A stretch of DNA of 64,000 bases, from assembly GCF_003574315.2 (NCBI RefSeq), contig NZ_AP025739.1, positions 3,286,001 to 3,350,000 of the forward strand, read 5' to 3'. The position numbers were made by a program, and so were the translations under genes. The notes beneath the pieces are model-generated. The model was not told where the DNA came from, made no database searches, and worked only from the letters and a program-made list of their open reading frames with translations. Positions 35,165-42,853 of the stretch are shown here, piece after piece. Within the stretch, counting starts at the first letter, position 1. The number at the start of each line of letters is the position of its first letter. Origin of the DNA: Capsulimonas corticalis (GTDB lineage Bacteria; Armatimonadota; Armatimonadia; Armatimonadales; Capsulimonadaceae).

Positions 35165-37483
35165 ATGTCTCTGAAAACACACAACCTGGGATATCCACGC
35201 GTCGGCGCGCGGCGGGAATTGAAAAAGGCGCTGGAATCTTACTGGGCCGGTCGATCCACGCAGCAGGAACTGCGGGACACGGCGGCCGCCTTGCGCAAGG
35301 CGCACTGGATCACGCAGCGTGATGCGGGGATCGAATGGATTCCTTCCAACGACTTTAGTTTCTACGATCAGACGCTCGACGCCAGCGTTCTTTTTGGCGT
35401 GGTTCCGGCGCGCTTTGCGCATTCCCCGGGACGGCCGGTCGATCTCGATACGTATTTCACCATGGCGCGCGGCATTGACACCGAAAACCACGCGACGGCC
35501 GGCGTCGCGGCGCTGGAGATGACGAAGTGGTTCGACACGAACTACCATTACCTCGTTCCGGAGTTTGCCGCGGGGCAGACGTTCGCGCTTTCGTCGTCCA
35601 AGCCGCTGGAGGAATATCGTGAGGCGCTGGCGCTTGGGATCAAGACCACGCCGGTTCTGCTCGGGCCCGTTTCGTTCCTAATGCTTGGTAAAGCGTACGG
35701 CGAGAACCCGGACGATTTGAAAGAAATGCTTCTGCGCGATCTGCTCCCTATTTACGCTGATCTGCTCGGTCAATTGAAATCCGCCGGCGCCGAGTGGGCG
35801 CAGATCGACGAACCATGCCTGTGTTTGGATTTGACCGATCGGCAGCGGCGTTGGTATGACGATGCGTATCGCATGCTCGCCGGCGCCGATACGCCGAAGC
35901 TTTTGCTGGCGACGTATTTTGGAGAACTTCGCGACAATCTGCCGCTGGCGTGTCGCCTGCCGATTGATGGGCTGCATATCGACGCCGTACGCGCGCCCCA
36001 GGAAGTCGAGCGCGTTTGCGATGGGCTGCGGGACGATGTGCTGCTGTCGGTCGGCGTGGTGGACGGCCGTAATATCTGGCGCAATGATTTTGCGCGGTCG
36101 CTCGACATTCTTCGGACGGCGCGTGAGAGCATCGGTGCGGATCGGCTGATCGTCTCGCCCTCATGTTCGCTGCTGCATTCGCCGTATTCTTTGAAATATG
36201 AGAAGGCGATGGATGCGGAGATCAAGAGCTGGCTGGCGTTTGCGGAGGAGAAGTTAGGGGAAGTCAAAACTCTGGCCCGGCTTGCTGGGGCTGATGGCGC
36301 CCACTCTGAACTCGACGCCGCATTGCGTGAAAACCGAGCGATGATCGCCGCACGCCGGACGAGCGCGCGTATTCACGATGGGGCGGCGCAGGCGCGACTG
36401 GCGATGGTGTGTGAGGACGATTGGCGGCGCGCCACGCCCTTCGCCGAGCGCGTGAAGGCGCAGCAGGCGCATCTGAACTTGCCGTTGTTTCCCACAACGA
36501 CGATCGGCTCATTCCCACAGACCGCCGAGGTTCGCGGGGCGCGCGCTCGTTTTAAGAGCGGCGAACTGTCTGCCGAGCAGTACGATGCGTTCTTGGAGGA
36601 GCAAACGCGGGACGCCGTGCGCTGGCAGGAAGAGCTTGGCGTCGATGTCCTGGTCCATGGCGAGTTCGAGCGCAACGATATGGTGGAGTACTTTGGCGAG
36701 CGCCTGTCGGGATTTGTCTTCACGCAAAATGGGTGGGTGCAGAGTTATGGTTCGCGCTGTGTCAAGCCGCCGGTGATCTTTGGCGATGTCAGCCGTCCCG
36801 CGCCGATGACGCTGCGCTGGTCGGAATTCGCGCAGTCGCTGACGAAACTGCCGATGAAGGGGATGCTGACTGGGCCGATCACCATTTTGCAGTGGAGCTT
36901 TGTCCGCGACGATCAGCCGCGATCCGTGACCGCCAGGCAGATCGCGCTGGCTCTGCGCGATGAGGTTCGCGATTTGGAAGCGTCGGGGATTTCCGTCATC
37001 CAGATCGACGAGCCGGCCCTGCGCGAAGGTCTGCCGCTGCGCCGCGCGGACCGGGACGCGTATCTCGACTGGGCGGTCGCGGCGTTCCGGCTGGCCTCAT
37101 CCGGCGTCCGGGACCAAACGCAGATCCACACGCATATGTGTTACTGCGACTTCAACGACATCATCCAGAGCATCGCCGACCTGGATGCGGACGTGATCTC
37201 CATCGAGACCGCCCGCTCGCAGTCCGAGCTGCTGGAGGCGTTCGCGCAGTTCCAATATCCGAATGACATTGGGCCCGGCGTATGGGATATCCACTCGCCG
37301 CGCGCGCCGTCGGCGCGGGAGATGCTCGCGCTTTTGCAAAGCTACGCGGAAGTCGTTTCACCGGAGCGCCTGTGGGTGAACCCGGACTGCGGCCTCAAAA
37401 CACGCGGCTGGGAGGAAGTGCGGCCGGCGATGCGCCATCTGATCGAATGTGCGCGGGAGGCGCGTCGCAAATGGGAACAATGA
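35165..37483 (+). CDS. metE: Cobalamin-independent methionine synthase
   Basis: The ATG at 35165 gives 772 aa starting MSLKTHNLGYPRVGARRELKKALE, the standard MetE start. The zinc site is seen in HTHMCYCDFN (about 652-661) and NPDCGLKTRGW near the end; FPTTTIGSFPQTAEVR starts the second barrel. It moves a methyl group from methyltetrahydrofolate-triglutamate to homocysteine. It completes the cycle with ahcY upstream and the MetF-like enzyme downstream. The segment ATATCAC-GATTTATTTG (35123-35140) faintly recalls half of the ahcY operator. Confidence 0.97.
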   Translation: MSLKTHNLGYPRVGARRELKKALESYWAGRSTQQELRDTAAALRKAHWITQRDAGIEWIPSNDFSFYDQTLDASVLFGVVPARFAHSPGRPVDLDTYFTMARGIDTENHATAGVAALEMTKWFDTNYHYLVPEFAAGQTFALSSSKPLEEYREALALGIKTTPVLLGPVSFLMLGKAYGENPDDLKEMLLRDLLPIYADLLGQLKSAGAEWAQIDEPCLCLDLTDRQRRWYDDAYRMLAGADTPKLLLATYFGELRDNLPLACRLPIDGLHIDAVRAPQEVERVCDGLRDDVLLSVGVVDGRNIWRNDFARSLDILRTARESIGADRLIVSPSCSLLHSPYSLKYEKAMDAEIKSWLAFAEEKLGEVKTLARLAGADGAHSELDAALRENRAMIAARRTSARIHDGAAQARLAMVCEDDWRRATPFAERVKAQQAHLNLPLFPTTTIGSFPQTAEVRGARARFKSGELSAEQYDAFLEEQTRDAVRWQEELGVDVLVHGEFERNDMVEYFGERLSGFVFTQNGWVQSYGSRCVKPPVIFGDVSRPAPMTLRWSEFAQSLTKLPMKGMLTGPITILQWSFVRDDQPRSVTARQIALALRDEVRDLEASGISVIQIDEPALREGLPLRRADRDAYLDWAVAAFRLASSGVRDQTQIHTHMCYCDFNDIIQSIADLDADVISIETARSQSELLEAFAQFQYPNDIGPGVWDIHSPRAPSAREMLALLQSYAEVVSPERLWVNPDCGLKTRGWEEVRPAMRHLIECAREARRKWEQ

Positions 37484-38427
37484 TACTCTCTGAAACCGCC
37501 GACGCGAGGACATCCGTGACGTTCCAGCAGGATCCGCAAAATCCGAATCGCATTCCGTTCCTTTACAGCGCCACGCCGCCGCGCGCCGATATCGCGGAGG
37601 ACCGCCGACAAAGCGCCGCGATGCGATTAGCGCAGCGCGCGAACCAGATGCGTCTCAGCGGCGTCGTGGTCTACGATGTCCAGGACGAAGGGGATCGGAC
37701 GCAAGCGCCGCGTCCGTTCCCCTTCCGTCCCGCCGTCGAGACGCAAGCCTACGCGCAGCAGCTGCGCGGCCTGGTGTCGGCGCCGCTCATCACCTACAAA
37801 TGCATCGCGGGGATGCAGGCGTGGGAATGGGAGCGCTGGCTTTGCGAGACCGTCCACGCCGGCGTCGAAGCCGTTTCCGTCGTCGGCCTCGCCAGCTCCA
37901 CGGCGCATCGGGAAGGGATCACGCTGACGCGCGCTCTGGAGTTCGCATCCGAACACGCTCCCAAGCTCGCGCTCGGCGGCGTCGTTATCCCGGAGCGGCA
38001 CGCCCGCCAGGACGAATGCGCGCGGCTCCTGCGCAAAGCCGACCTGGGATGCCGCTACTTCATCTCCCAGGCCATCTACGACCCGGCGCTGACGATCAAG
38101 CTTTTGGGCGACTACGCCCGCGCCTGCGAAGACGCCGGCGTCGCGCCCCAGCGCATCTTCCTGACCTTCGCCCCCTGCGGCTCGGAGAAGACGCTGGAGT
38201 TTATGCGCTGGCTGGGGGTACAGATTCCCGAAGAAACGGCGCAGCGGATTTTAAAGTCCGATGCGCCGTTGACGGAATCAATCCGTGTCTGTGTTTCGCA
38301 CTTTCGCGAGATCCGGGAGGCTTCGGCCGATCTTGCGATCCCGCTGGGCGTCAATATCGAGAGTGTTTCCTCGAAAAAGGACGAAAGCCAGGGGGCGCTG
38401 GACCTGTACCGGGCGCTATGGATTTGA
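37471..38427 (+). CDS. MetF-like methylenetetrahydrofolate reductase
   Basis: The ATG at 37471 is favoured because GGGAGG lies 10 nt upstream; it overlaps metE by 13 nt. A second ATG at 37480 overlaps as ATGA. The 318-aa protein has the MTHFR barrel features: GVVVYDVQDEGDRT near the N-terminus, CRYFISQAIYDP (FxxxQxxYD motif), IFLTFAPCGSEKTLEFMRWLGVQIPE and a C-terminal VNIESVSSKKDE. It would make the 5-methyl-THF used by MetE. It is more divergent than classical MetF at the N-terminus, so exact activity is inferred mainly from the operon. Confidence 0.75.
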   Translation: MGTMILSETADARTSVTFQQDPQNPNRIPFLYSATPPRADIAEDRRQSAAMRLAQRANQMRLSGVVVYDVQDEGDRTQAPRPFPFRPAVETQAYAQQLRGLVSAPLITYKCIAGMQAWEWERWLCETVHAGVEAVSVVGLASSTAHREGITLTRALEFASEHAPKLALGGVVIPERHARQDECARLLRKADLGCRYFISQAIYDPALTIKLLGDYARACEDAGVAPQRIFLTFAPCGSEKTLEFMRWLGVQIPEETAQRILKSDAPLTESIRVCVSHFREIREASADLAIPLGVNIESVSSKKDESQGALDLYRALWI

Positions 38428-38928
38428 CGCGGCGACGATCTTGCCGTCGATTTTCTGCGTGAACCGAAGCTGCTCGGCGGATTCCAGCGTGTAGTCGCCA
38501 TCAGCGTGGCTCCACTTGAAGACAATTGCCTCACTGACTTCCAGGCGCCGCCGCTTGCCGGCGGCGTCGGAAACCCCGCCTTGCGTGATGGCGGTGGCGT
38601 AACCCGTCGCTCCGTCCGCCGCCAGATCGAGTTTGTCGATCTTGATCTTCACCACAAGGTTGTCCTGGCTGAGCGCGGTCTTGACGACTCCGTTCAAAAA
38701 CTCCTGGCGTGAGAGAGAGCGGTTTGGCTCGACAAAAAAGACAAAGCGCTTGGGAAGCATGGACTGGAGCGCGGCGGAATCGTGTCGCATCGCGGCGGAG
38801 GCGAAGGTGTTGAGGTCCTTCTGCAGCGATTGCCGGACGGAGGCGGGATTGGTCTGCGCCGCCGCCTGTGTCGCCATGAGAGCGCCGGCGATCGCGAGCA
38901 GCGCTTGCGGCTTGAGTCGTGTTTTCAT
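38416..38928 (-). CDS. Exported DUF4440/SnoaL-like protein
   Basis: The ATG at 38928 (AAGGAT upstream) gives 170 aa. A signal peptide ends near residue 24 (MATQAAAQ). The rest has a cone-like alpha+beta pattern: VRQSLQKDLNTFASAAMRHDSAALQSML, VKIKIDKLDLAADGATGYA and EAIVFKWSHADGDYTLESAEQLR. Its end overlaps the convergent metF by 12 bp. The function is unknown; such domains often bind small ligands or act as immunity-like partners. Confidence 0.65.
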   Translation of the reverse strand: MKTRLKPQALLAIAGALMATQAAAQTNPASVRQSLQKDLNTFASAAMRHDSAALQSMLPKRFVFFVEPNRSLSRQEFLNGVVKTALSQDNLVVKIKIDKLDLAADGATGYATAITQGGVSDAAGKRRRLEVSEAIVFKWSHADGDYTLESAEQLRFTQKIDGKIVAASNP

Positions 38929-38951
38929 GGGGATCCTTTGTGACAGCCGTC

Positions 38952-39245
38952 TCAATCGGCGGAGAAATCGACGGTATAGACGCGCCGATCGCCGTTTGCC
39001 GTAAAGCGCAGATTGATTTTGTCGATCTTGCGTGAGTCGCGCAGTACGATCTTCCCATCCCCGTCCGCCCGGTCGCCGTCGAACGCGTCGTTGACGTCCA
39101 CGCGAACGTCCCTTCCGTCCCGTCGCCAGCGTCCTTGCAGAATGACGTCGTCGCGATCGACATCCAGCGTCATGCGGAAGTCGCCGTCGCGTCGAAGCTC
39201 GATCCGTATCTTATGGATGTCGTCCCGATAGCCGCCGGTGCGCCG
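38952..39245 (-). pseudogene. Coding remnant downstream of an in-frame stop
   Basis: This stretch keeps the frame of the upstream gene (39246-39854) after its TAA and stays open for 97 codons to TGA at 38952. It reads as a beta-strand-rich, charged sequence (DGDFRMTLDVDRDDVILQG, GRWRRDGRDVRVDVNDAFDG) that resembles the upstream protein (compare GKWRRSRDQDFTVSFD). The only ATG is mid-domain (39173). Either it is the severed second repeat of that protein, or a short gene of 73 aa. Confidence 0.5.
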
Positions 39246-39854
39246 TTACTCGCCCTTTCCATTCGATTCCGTGGTCAGGTCCTTGAAGTCTTCCTGATGG
39301 GAGGAATCATGGTGCTTGTTCGAGTTCAGCGCGATGATCGCGCCCAGCGCCAGCATGGCGGCGCCGATGATCAGGCCGTTATTGTTGCTTCGGCCCTTGA
39401 CGCGCGAGAAGCGAAAATCCGTGCGTTCTCCATAAAGACTGCGCTTGGCGCCGTCGAGCGATACGCGGTCGCCGTCGACATTGCCCTTGGTGAACATCCA
39501 CTCGGAATCGCTGCGTGAACCGTAGCGCAGTCGGTCGAATGAGACGGTAAAATCTTGGTCGCGCGAACGGCGCCATTTGCCGGCGTGCACGGCTTTCCCA
39601 TCCCGATCGATTCGATCCAGGATATCGCCATAATCGCGTTTGTTCCGCCAATCCAATCGCGGAGAATCCTGCTTTTCGCTGATCAGCTCCGCGTCGCCAT
39701 TGTCATTCAGCTTCAGCGTATACTTGACCGCGCCGCCGTCCACGCGCTGAGTCGTCGTGTACTCCCCGGGAATATCCGCCATGGCGGGAACGGCGGCAAG
39801 AAACGCCGTCACGCCGACCGCCAATTTCCACGCTGCCAATGAGCGCTTCTTCAT
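39246..39854 (-). CDS. Exported protein with C-terminal membrane anchor
   Basis: The ATG at 39854 (GAGAGGACA upstream) gives 202 aa. It has a signal peptide (ending AVPAMA near residue 26) and a beta-rich lipocalin/META-like middle (IPGEYTTTQRVDGGAVKYTLKL, GKWRRSRDQDFTVSFDRLRYG). A single helix (NGLIIGAAMLALGAIIALNS) precedes a His/Asp/Lys tail. The frame continues past its TAA into related sequence. I do not recognise the family. Confidence 0.6.
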   Translation of the reverse strand: MKKRSLAAWKLAVGVTAFLAAVPAMADIPGEYTTTQRVDGGAVKYTLKLNDNGDAELISEKQDSPRLDWRNKRDYGDILDRIDRDGKAVHAGKWRRSRDQDFTVSFDRLRYGSRSDSEWMFTKGNVDGDRVSLDGAKRSLYGERTDFRFSRVKGRSNNNGLIIGAAMLALGAIIALNSNKHHDSSHQEDFKDLTTESNGKGE

Positions 39855-40097
39855 ACAATGTCCTCTCTCCACGAACTGTATTTTCAGGGGAAAGCGCCAA
39901 AACCCTTCAACCGCCATTTTACTGATGCGGGGGTGAGAGGTCAAGCATTTGAACATTGTGTTATAAAACGCGGAAAAACATCGTTGCATGCTGTCTCGGG
40001 GGTAGAAACTGACGCTGATTACGAACGCTCCGAAGGGCATTCCGATATCGCCGACTTGCTGAACGGATGCGCGGCGTGACGATCCGCCGCGTTCCGC

Positions 40098-40571
40098 TCA
40101 GAAGTTATAGTGGTAGCCGTAAATCTTCATCCCCGCCGGCGTCTGCATCACGACGACATTGACCGGCTTCGCGCCGCCGGCGAACTGGGCCTGATAGTTG
40201 AGCGTCACCGTCGTGACTCCATTGTTCGTGTTGATGTACCATCCGGCCGCCCGCGCGAACGTCACTGGCCCGTGTCGCTTCTCCAAAAGCCCCTGCATGT
40301 CCTGCATCTCCGCCGCTGTGGTCGTCGCCTGAATCTGCGGCGCGAGCATGCTGTACGCCGTGGCGTATTGATGCGCGCTCAATGTCCCGAAGAACCGATC
40401 CGCGAACACGCCCGCTTCATTCGTCGTGCGAGCGCCCGCCTTGAACGCGATCACGCCGCCATAGATGGCGACGCCAAAGAGGGCAAGAATACCGATCAGC
40501 AGCGGGATAAGAAACTTAGGCGGTCCTGACGGCGGCGCGGTCTGAGCGTATGGCGGAGGGTAGTTGTTCAT
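40098..40571 (-). CDS. Small membrane-anchored protein, DUF4019/4864-like
   Basis: From the ATG at 40571 the product is 157 aa. A Pro/Tyr-rich cytoplasmic tip (NNYPPPYAQTAPPSGPPK) and one helix (FLIPLLIGILALFGVAIYGGVIAF) come first. An extracytoplasmic cone-like domain follows: FFGTLSAHQYATAYSMLAPQIQATTTAAEMQ, NGVTTVTLNYQAQFAGGAKPVNVVVMQ. The gene next to it (40614-41099) has the same layout and is probably a distant paralogue. The role is unknown. Confidence 0.6.
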   Translation of the reverse strand: MNNYPPPYAQTAPPSGPPKFLIPLLIGILALFGVAIYGGVIAFKAGARTTNEAGVFADRFFGTLSAHQYATAYSMLAPQIQATTTAAEMQDMQGLLEKRHGPVTFARAAGWYINTNNGVTTVTLNYQAQFAGGAKPVNVVVMQTPAGMKIYGYHYNF

Positions 40572-40613
40572 ACTCAAATATACCATGAGTGGCGACTGAA
40601 AATCGATGTGCGC

Positions 40614-41099
40614 TTACGAAGCCGGATCTTGAGGCTCGTAGTCATAGCTGTCGATCATCATTCCACTTTCAGTCGGAGTGATGTCTAAAACGAGCGTTTT
40701 TTCGCCTGTTTTGGATTGCACGTGATAGCGTAATATTATTAGCTTAAGATTTGAGAACGTAGCCGTTACTACGTCCGGATCCCTACGATAAATAACCGTC
40801 TGCTGGGTCGATTGCATCGATTCTGTGCAAATACGAAGCTGTTTGAGCGTAGTTGAAGTCTGAGCCTCTGGAGTCAGGATGGCAAATGCATCGTCGTATC
40901 GCTGTGCATTCAGCGCCTCCATGAAGTGATCGCCCGTTGAGGCGGCGTCCGCCGTCTGTTGGGCCTCACGCCTCATCTGCGCCACGCCATGAAAAGCAGG
41001 GAAGATAAACAATAGCCCTGCGGTCACAAGCGGCGGAATTCTGCGGCTCGTCTTATATGGTTTGACTTCGGGCTCTTGCGGCGGCTCAGAAGTTGTCAT
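40614..41099 (-). CDS. Small membrane-anchored protein, paralogue of its neighbour
   Basis: This 161-aa protein has a charged N-terminus (TTSEPPQEPEVKPYKTSRR), one helix (IPPLVTAGLLFIFPAFHG) and a domain matching the neighbour's pattern: DHFMEALNAQRYDDAFAILTPEAQTSTTLKQL, LKLIILRYHVQSKTGEKTLVLD. It lies 42 nt upstream of the 40098-40571 gene on the same strand, so tandem duplication is likely. No catalytic residues are apparent. Confidence 0.6.
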   Translation of the reverse strand: MTTSEPPQEPEVKPYKTSRRIPPLVTAGLLFIFPAFHGVAQMRREAQQTADAASTGDHFMEALNAQRYDDAFAILTPEAQTSTTLKQLRICTESMQSTQQTVIYRRDPDVVTATFSNLKLIILRYHVQSKTGEKTLVLDITPTESGMMIDSYDYEPQDPAS

Positions 41100-41189
41100 G
41101 AGGTATGTTACCTAAGTGGGAAGCTAGACGTGTCCATAGGGTTGCAACTTATGCCTCTATCGTGTATCTATAATGATCTAGGAGGCGTT

Positions 41190-41720
41190 ATGCAGCAAAT
41201 ATTTCCGATGGCCGCGCCAGGGCCGGCGACCAAGAATACCACGATGGCGATTTTTCTGTTTGTGGTGGTTGGATGTCTTGGCAGTATGATCGCCGTCCCT
41301 GGCGGCGGCGGCGTTCACTGGATCACCATCCTTGTCACGGCGCCAATTTTAGCGCTTGTCTATCGCTCTATAGCGAAAATTGGCAAGGTGACGTTTGAAG
41401 TCGGGGGCGGCGTGCTTGACATTCGAGGCGATTTCTTGCGTCACAAAATCGCCCTCAAAGACGTGAGATTGGCCGAAGCCCAGCGGATTGACCGCAAGAC
41501 TGCGCCGGAGGTGTCGCCGAGGGAGCGAATGGCGGGGACAATGATGCCTGGTTATATGGGCGGATGGTTCCAGATGACCGGTCGAGGGAAGGGGCTTGTT
41601 TATGTGACCGATTGGTCGAAGGCGATCTATTTGCCGACGAATCTCGGATATCCGATCCTGCTCACTCCCGACGATCCGCAGGCGTTTCTCGACGCCATTC
41701 AATCGAACCCTCAGAGCTAA
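41190..41720 (+). CDS. Membrane protein with PH-like domain, paralogue 1
   Basis: The ATG at 41190 follows GGAGG (41181) and gives 176 aa. Two helices (about 15-35 and 43-60) precede a bacterial PH-like (bPH) domain: KVTFEVGGGVLDIRGDFLRHKIALKDVRLAEAQ, GKGLVYVTDWSKAIYLPTNLGYPILLTPDDPQAFLDAI. The LTPDDPQAFL end is typical of the family. The function is unknown. It and the next gene are tandem paralogues. Confidence 0.65.
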   Translation: MQQIFPMAAPGPATKNTTMAIFLFVVVGCLGSMIAVPGGGGVHWITILVTAPILALVYRSIAKIGKVTFEVGGGVLDIRGDFLRHKIALKDVRLAEAQRIDRKTAPEVSPRERMAGTMMPGYMGGWFQMTGRGKGLVYVTDWSKAIYLPTNLGYPILLTPDDPQAFLDAIQSNPQS

Positions 41721-41787
41721 ATCGAATGCCGCGAGTTCATGCAACTTAATCGGAGGGCTCGGGGTCTGTAGTGATGGAGGCATCATC

Positions 41788-42306
41788 ATGCAGCGTGTAT
41801 TTCCCATGGCCGCGCCGAGGGCGATGGCCGCGAATGTCTTGCGCGGAGTGGTTGTGTTCACGGCGATTATGTCAGTGATCAGTGTCGCGACAGTTCCCGC
41901 TAGCGGACGTTGGATCGTCGCTCTGGTTTGGATTCCGACCTTTGGGCTACTCTTTCGCGTTGCGTCGCGCATGGGCAAGGTAACGTTTGAGGTCGAAGGC
42001 GGCGCGCTCCAGATCCACGGCGATCTCTTCCGTCGCAATATTCCGCTCAGCAATTTGCGACTGTCGGAGGCACGACATCTGGATCTCAGCGGTGAGCCGG
42101 CGCTTGCGCCGGTGATCCGCCTTGGCGGAACCGCGCTGCCGGGATATCAAAGTGGATGGTATCGACTGCGTAATGGCGAGAAGGCGTTTGTGTATTTGAC
42201 GGACTACACGAAAGCAATCCATCTGCCGACAACGCTCGGCTACTCGCTTCTTCTCAGTCCTGACGATCCACAGGCATTCCTCGACGCCGTGCGCGGCGCG
42301 CATTAA
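41788..42306 (+). CDS. Membrane protein with PH-like domain, paralogue 2
   Basis: This 172-aa protein begins MQRVFPMAAPRAMAAN and is alignable throughout with the previous gene (MQQIFPMAAPGPATKN). It has the same two helices and the same ending (LSPDDPQAFLDAV). The gap between them is 67 nt. Its stop overlaps the convergent VOC gene by four bases. It was probably made by local duplication. Confidence 0.65.
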   Translation: MQRVFPMAAPRAMAANVLRGVVVFTAIMSVISVATVPASGRWIVALVWIPTFGLLFRVASRMGKVTFEVEGGALQIHGDLFRRNIPLSNLRLSEARHLDLSGEPALAPVIRLGGTALPGYQSGWYRLRNGEKAFVYLTDYTKAIHLPTTLGYSLLLSPDDPQAFLDAVRGAH

Positions 42307-42656
42307 TGCGGCTCCGTCAATTCCACGCGATGCCCGTCCAGATCGGCGATGACGGCGCGGCGGCCCCAGGGCGAGTCTGTGGCGGGGGAGATGATGCGCG
42401 CGCCGGCTGCTTCTAAGCCGGCGATTACCGCGTCGATTGAGGGGATTTGAAAGCCGATGCGAGTCCCCGCCGAGCTTTCGCCTTGTTTGGGAGGATAGAT
42501 CTCAAACACGATGCCGCCGGTTTCGGACGCGCAGTGCTCCGGGCCGGTTCCGTGGCGATGCTTGTGGAATTCCAATCCCAGAATGCTGTAGAACTTTGCG
42601 GCGCGGTCGATATCTTCGGCCCGAATAACGACTAAATTGAGCTGAACGGTTGTCAT
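42303..42656 (-). CDS. VOC (glyoxalase/dioxygenase-like) family protein
   Basis: The ATG at 42656 gives 117 aa: TVQLNLVVIRAEDIDRAAKFYSILGLEF is the first beta-alpha-beta unit, and IDAVIAGLEAAGARIISPATDSPWGRRAVIADLDGHRVELTEP the second. The metal ligands typical of enzymes (His, Glu) are only partly evident (VELTEP keeps the Glu; the N-terminal His is replaced). It may bind antibiotics or small ligands, or be catalytic. No operon partner is seen. Confidence 0.75.
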   Translation of the reverse strand: MTTVQLNLVVIRAEDIDRAAKFYSILGLEFHKHRHGTGPEHCASETGGIVFEIYPPKQGESSAGTRIGFQIPSIDAVIAGLEAAGARIISPATDSPWGRRAVIADLDGHRVELTEPH

Positions 42657-42738
42657 CTTGCTTCCTCGCATTGATGGACCTTATTATATCCCCCGGCAGG
42701 CGGTTTTGCAGATTGTATTCTGGCGCAGCATATCTGTA

Positions 42739-42822
42739 AAATCCATATAAAATCCAAAATAATTCTTGTGTTTGAGATATGATTTGGATATAATGGAGCG
42801 AAATAAATCCAGATTAAATCCG
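42739..42822 (+). promoter_or_regulatory. GH78 promoter flanked by AAATCC direct repeats
   Basis: A -35 TTGTGT (42766-42771) and -10 TATAAT (42789-42794) are 17 nt apart. Two AAATCCA copies start at 42739 and 42750, and AAATCCA/AAATCCG at 42805 and 42816; each pair is spaced 11 nt. A regulator binding direct repeats one helical turn apart is plausible. Confidence 0.6.
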
Positions 42823-42853
42823 AATTTTGGTTCGAAAATATAGGAATACTTGC

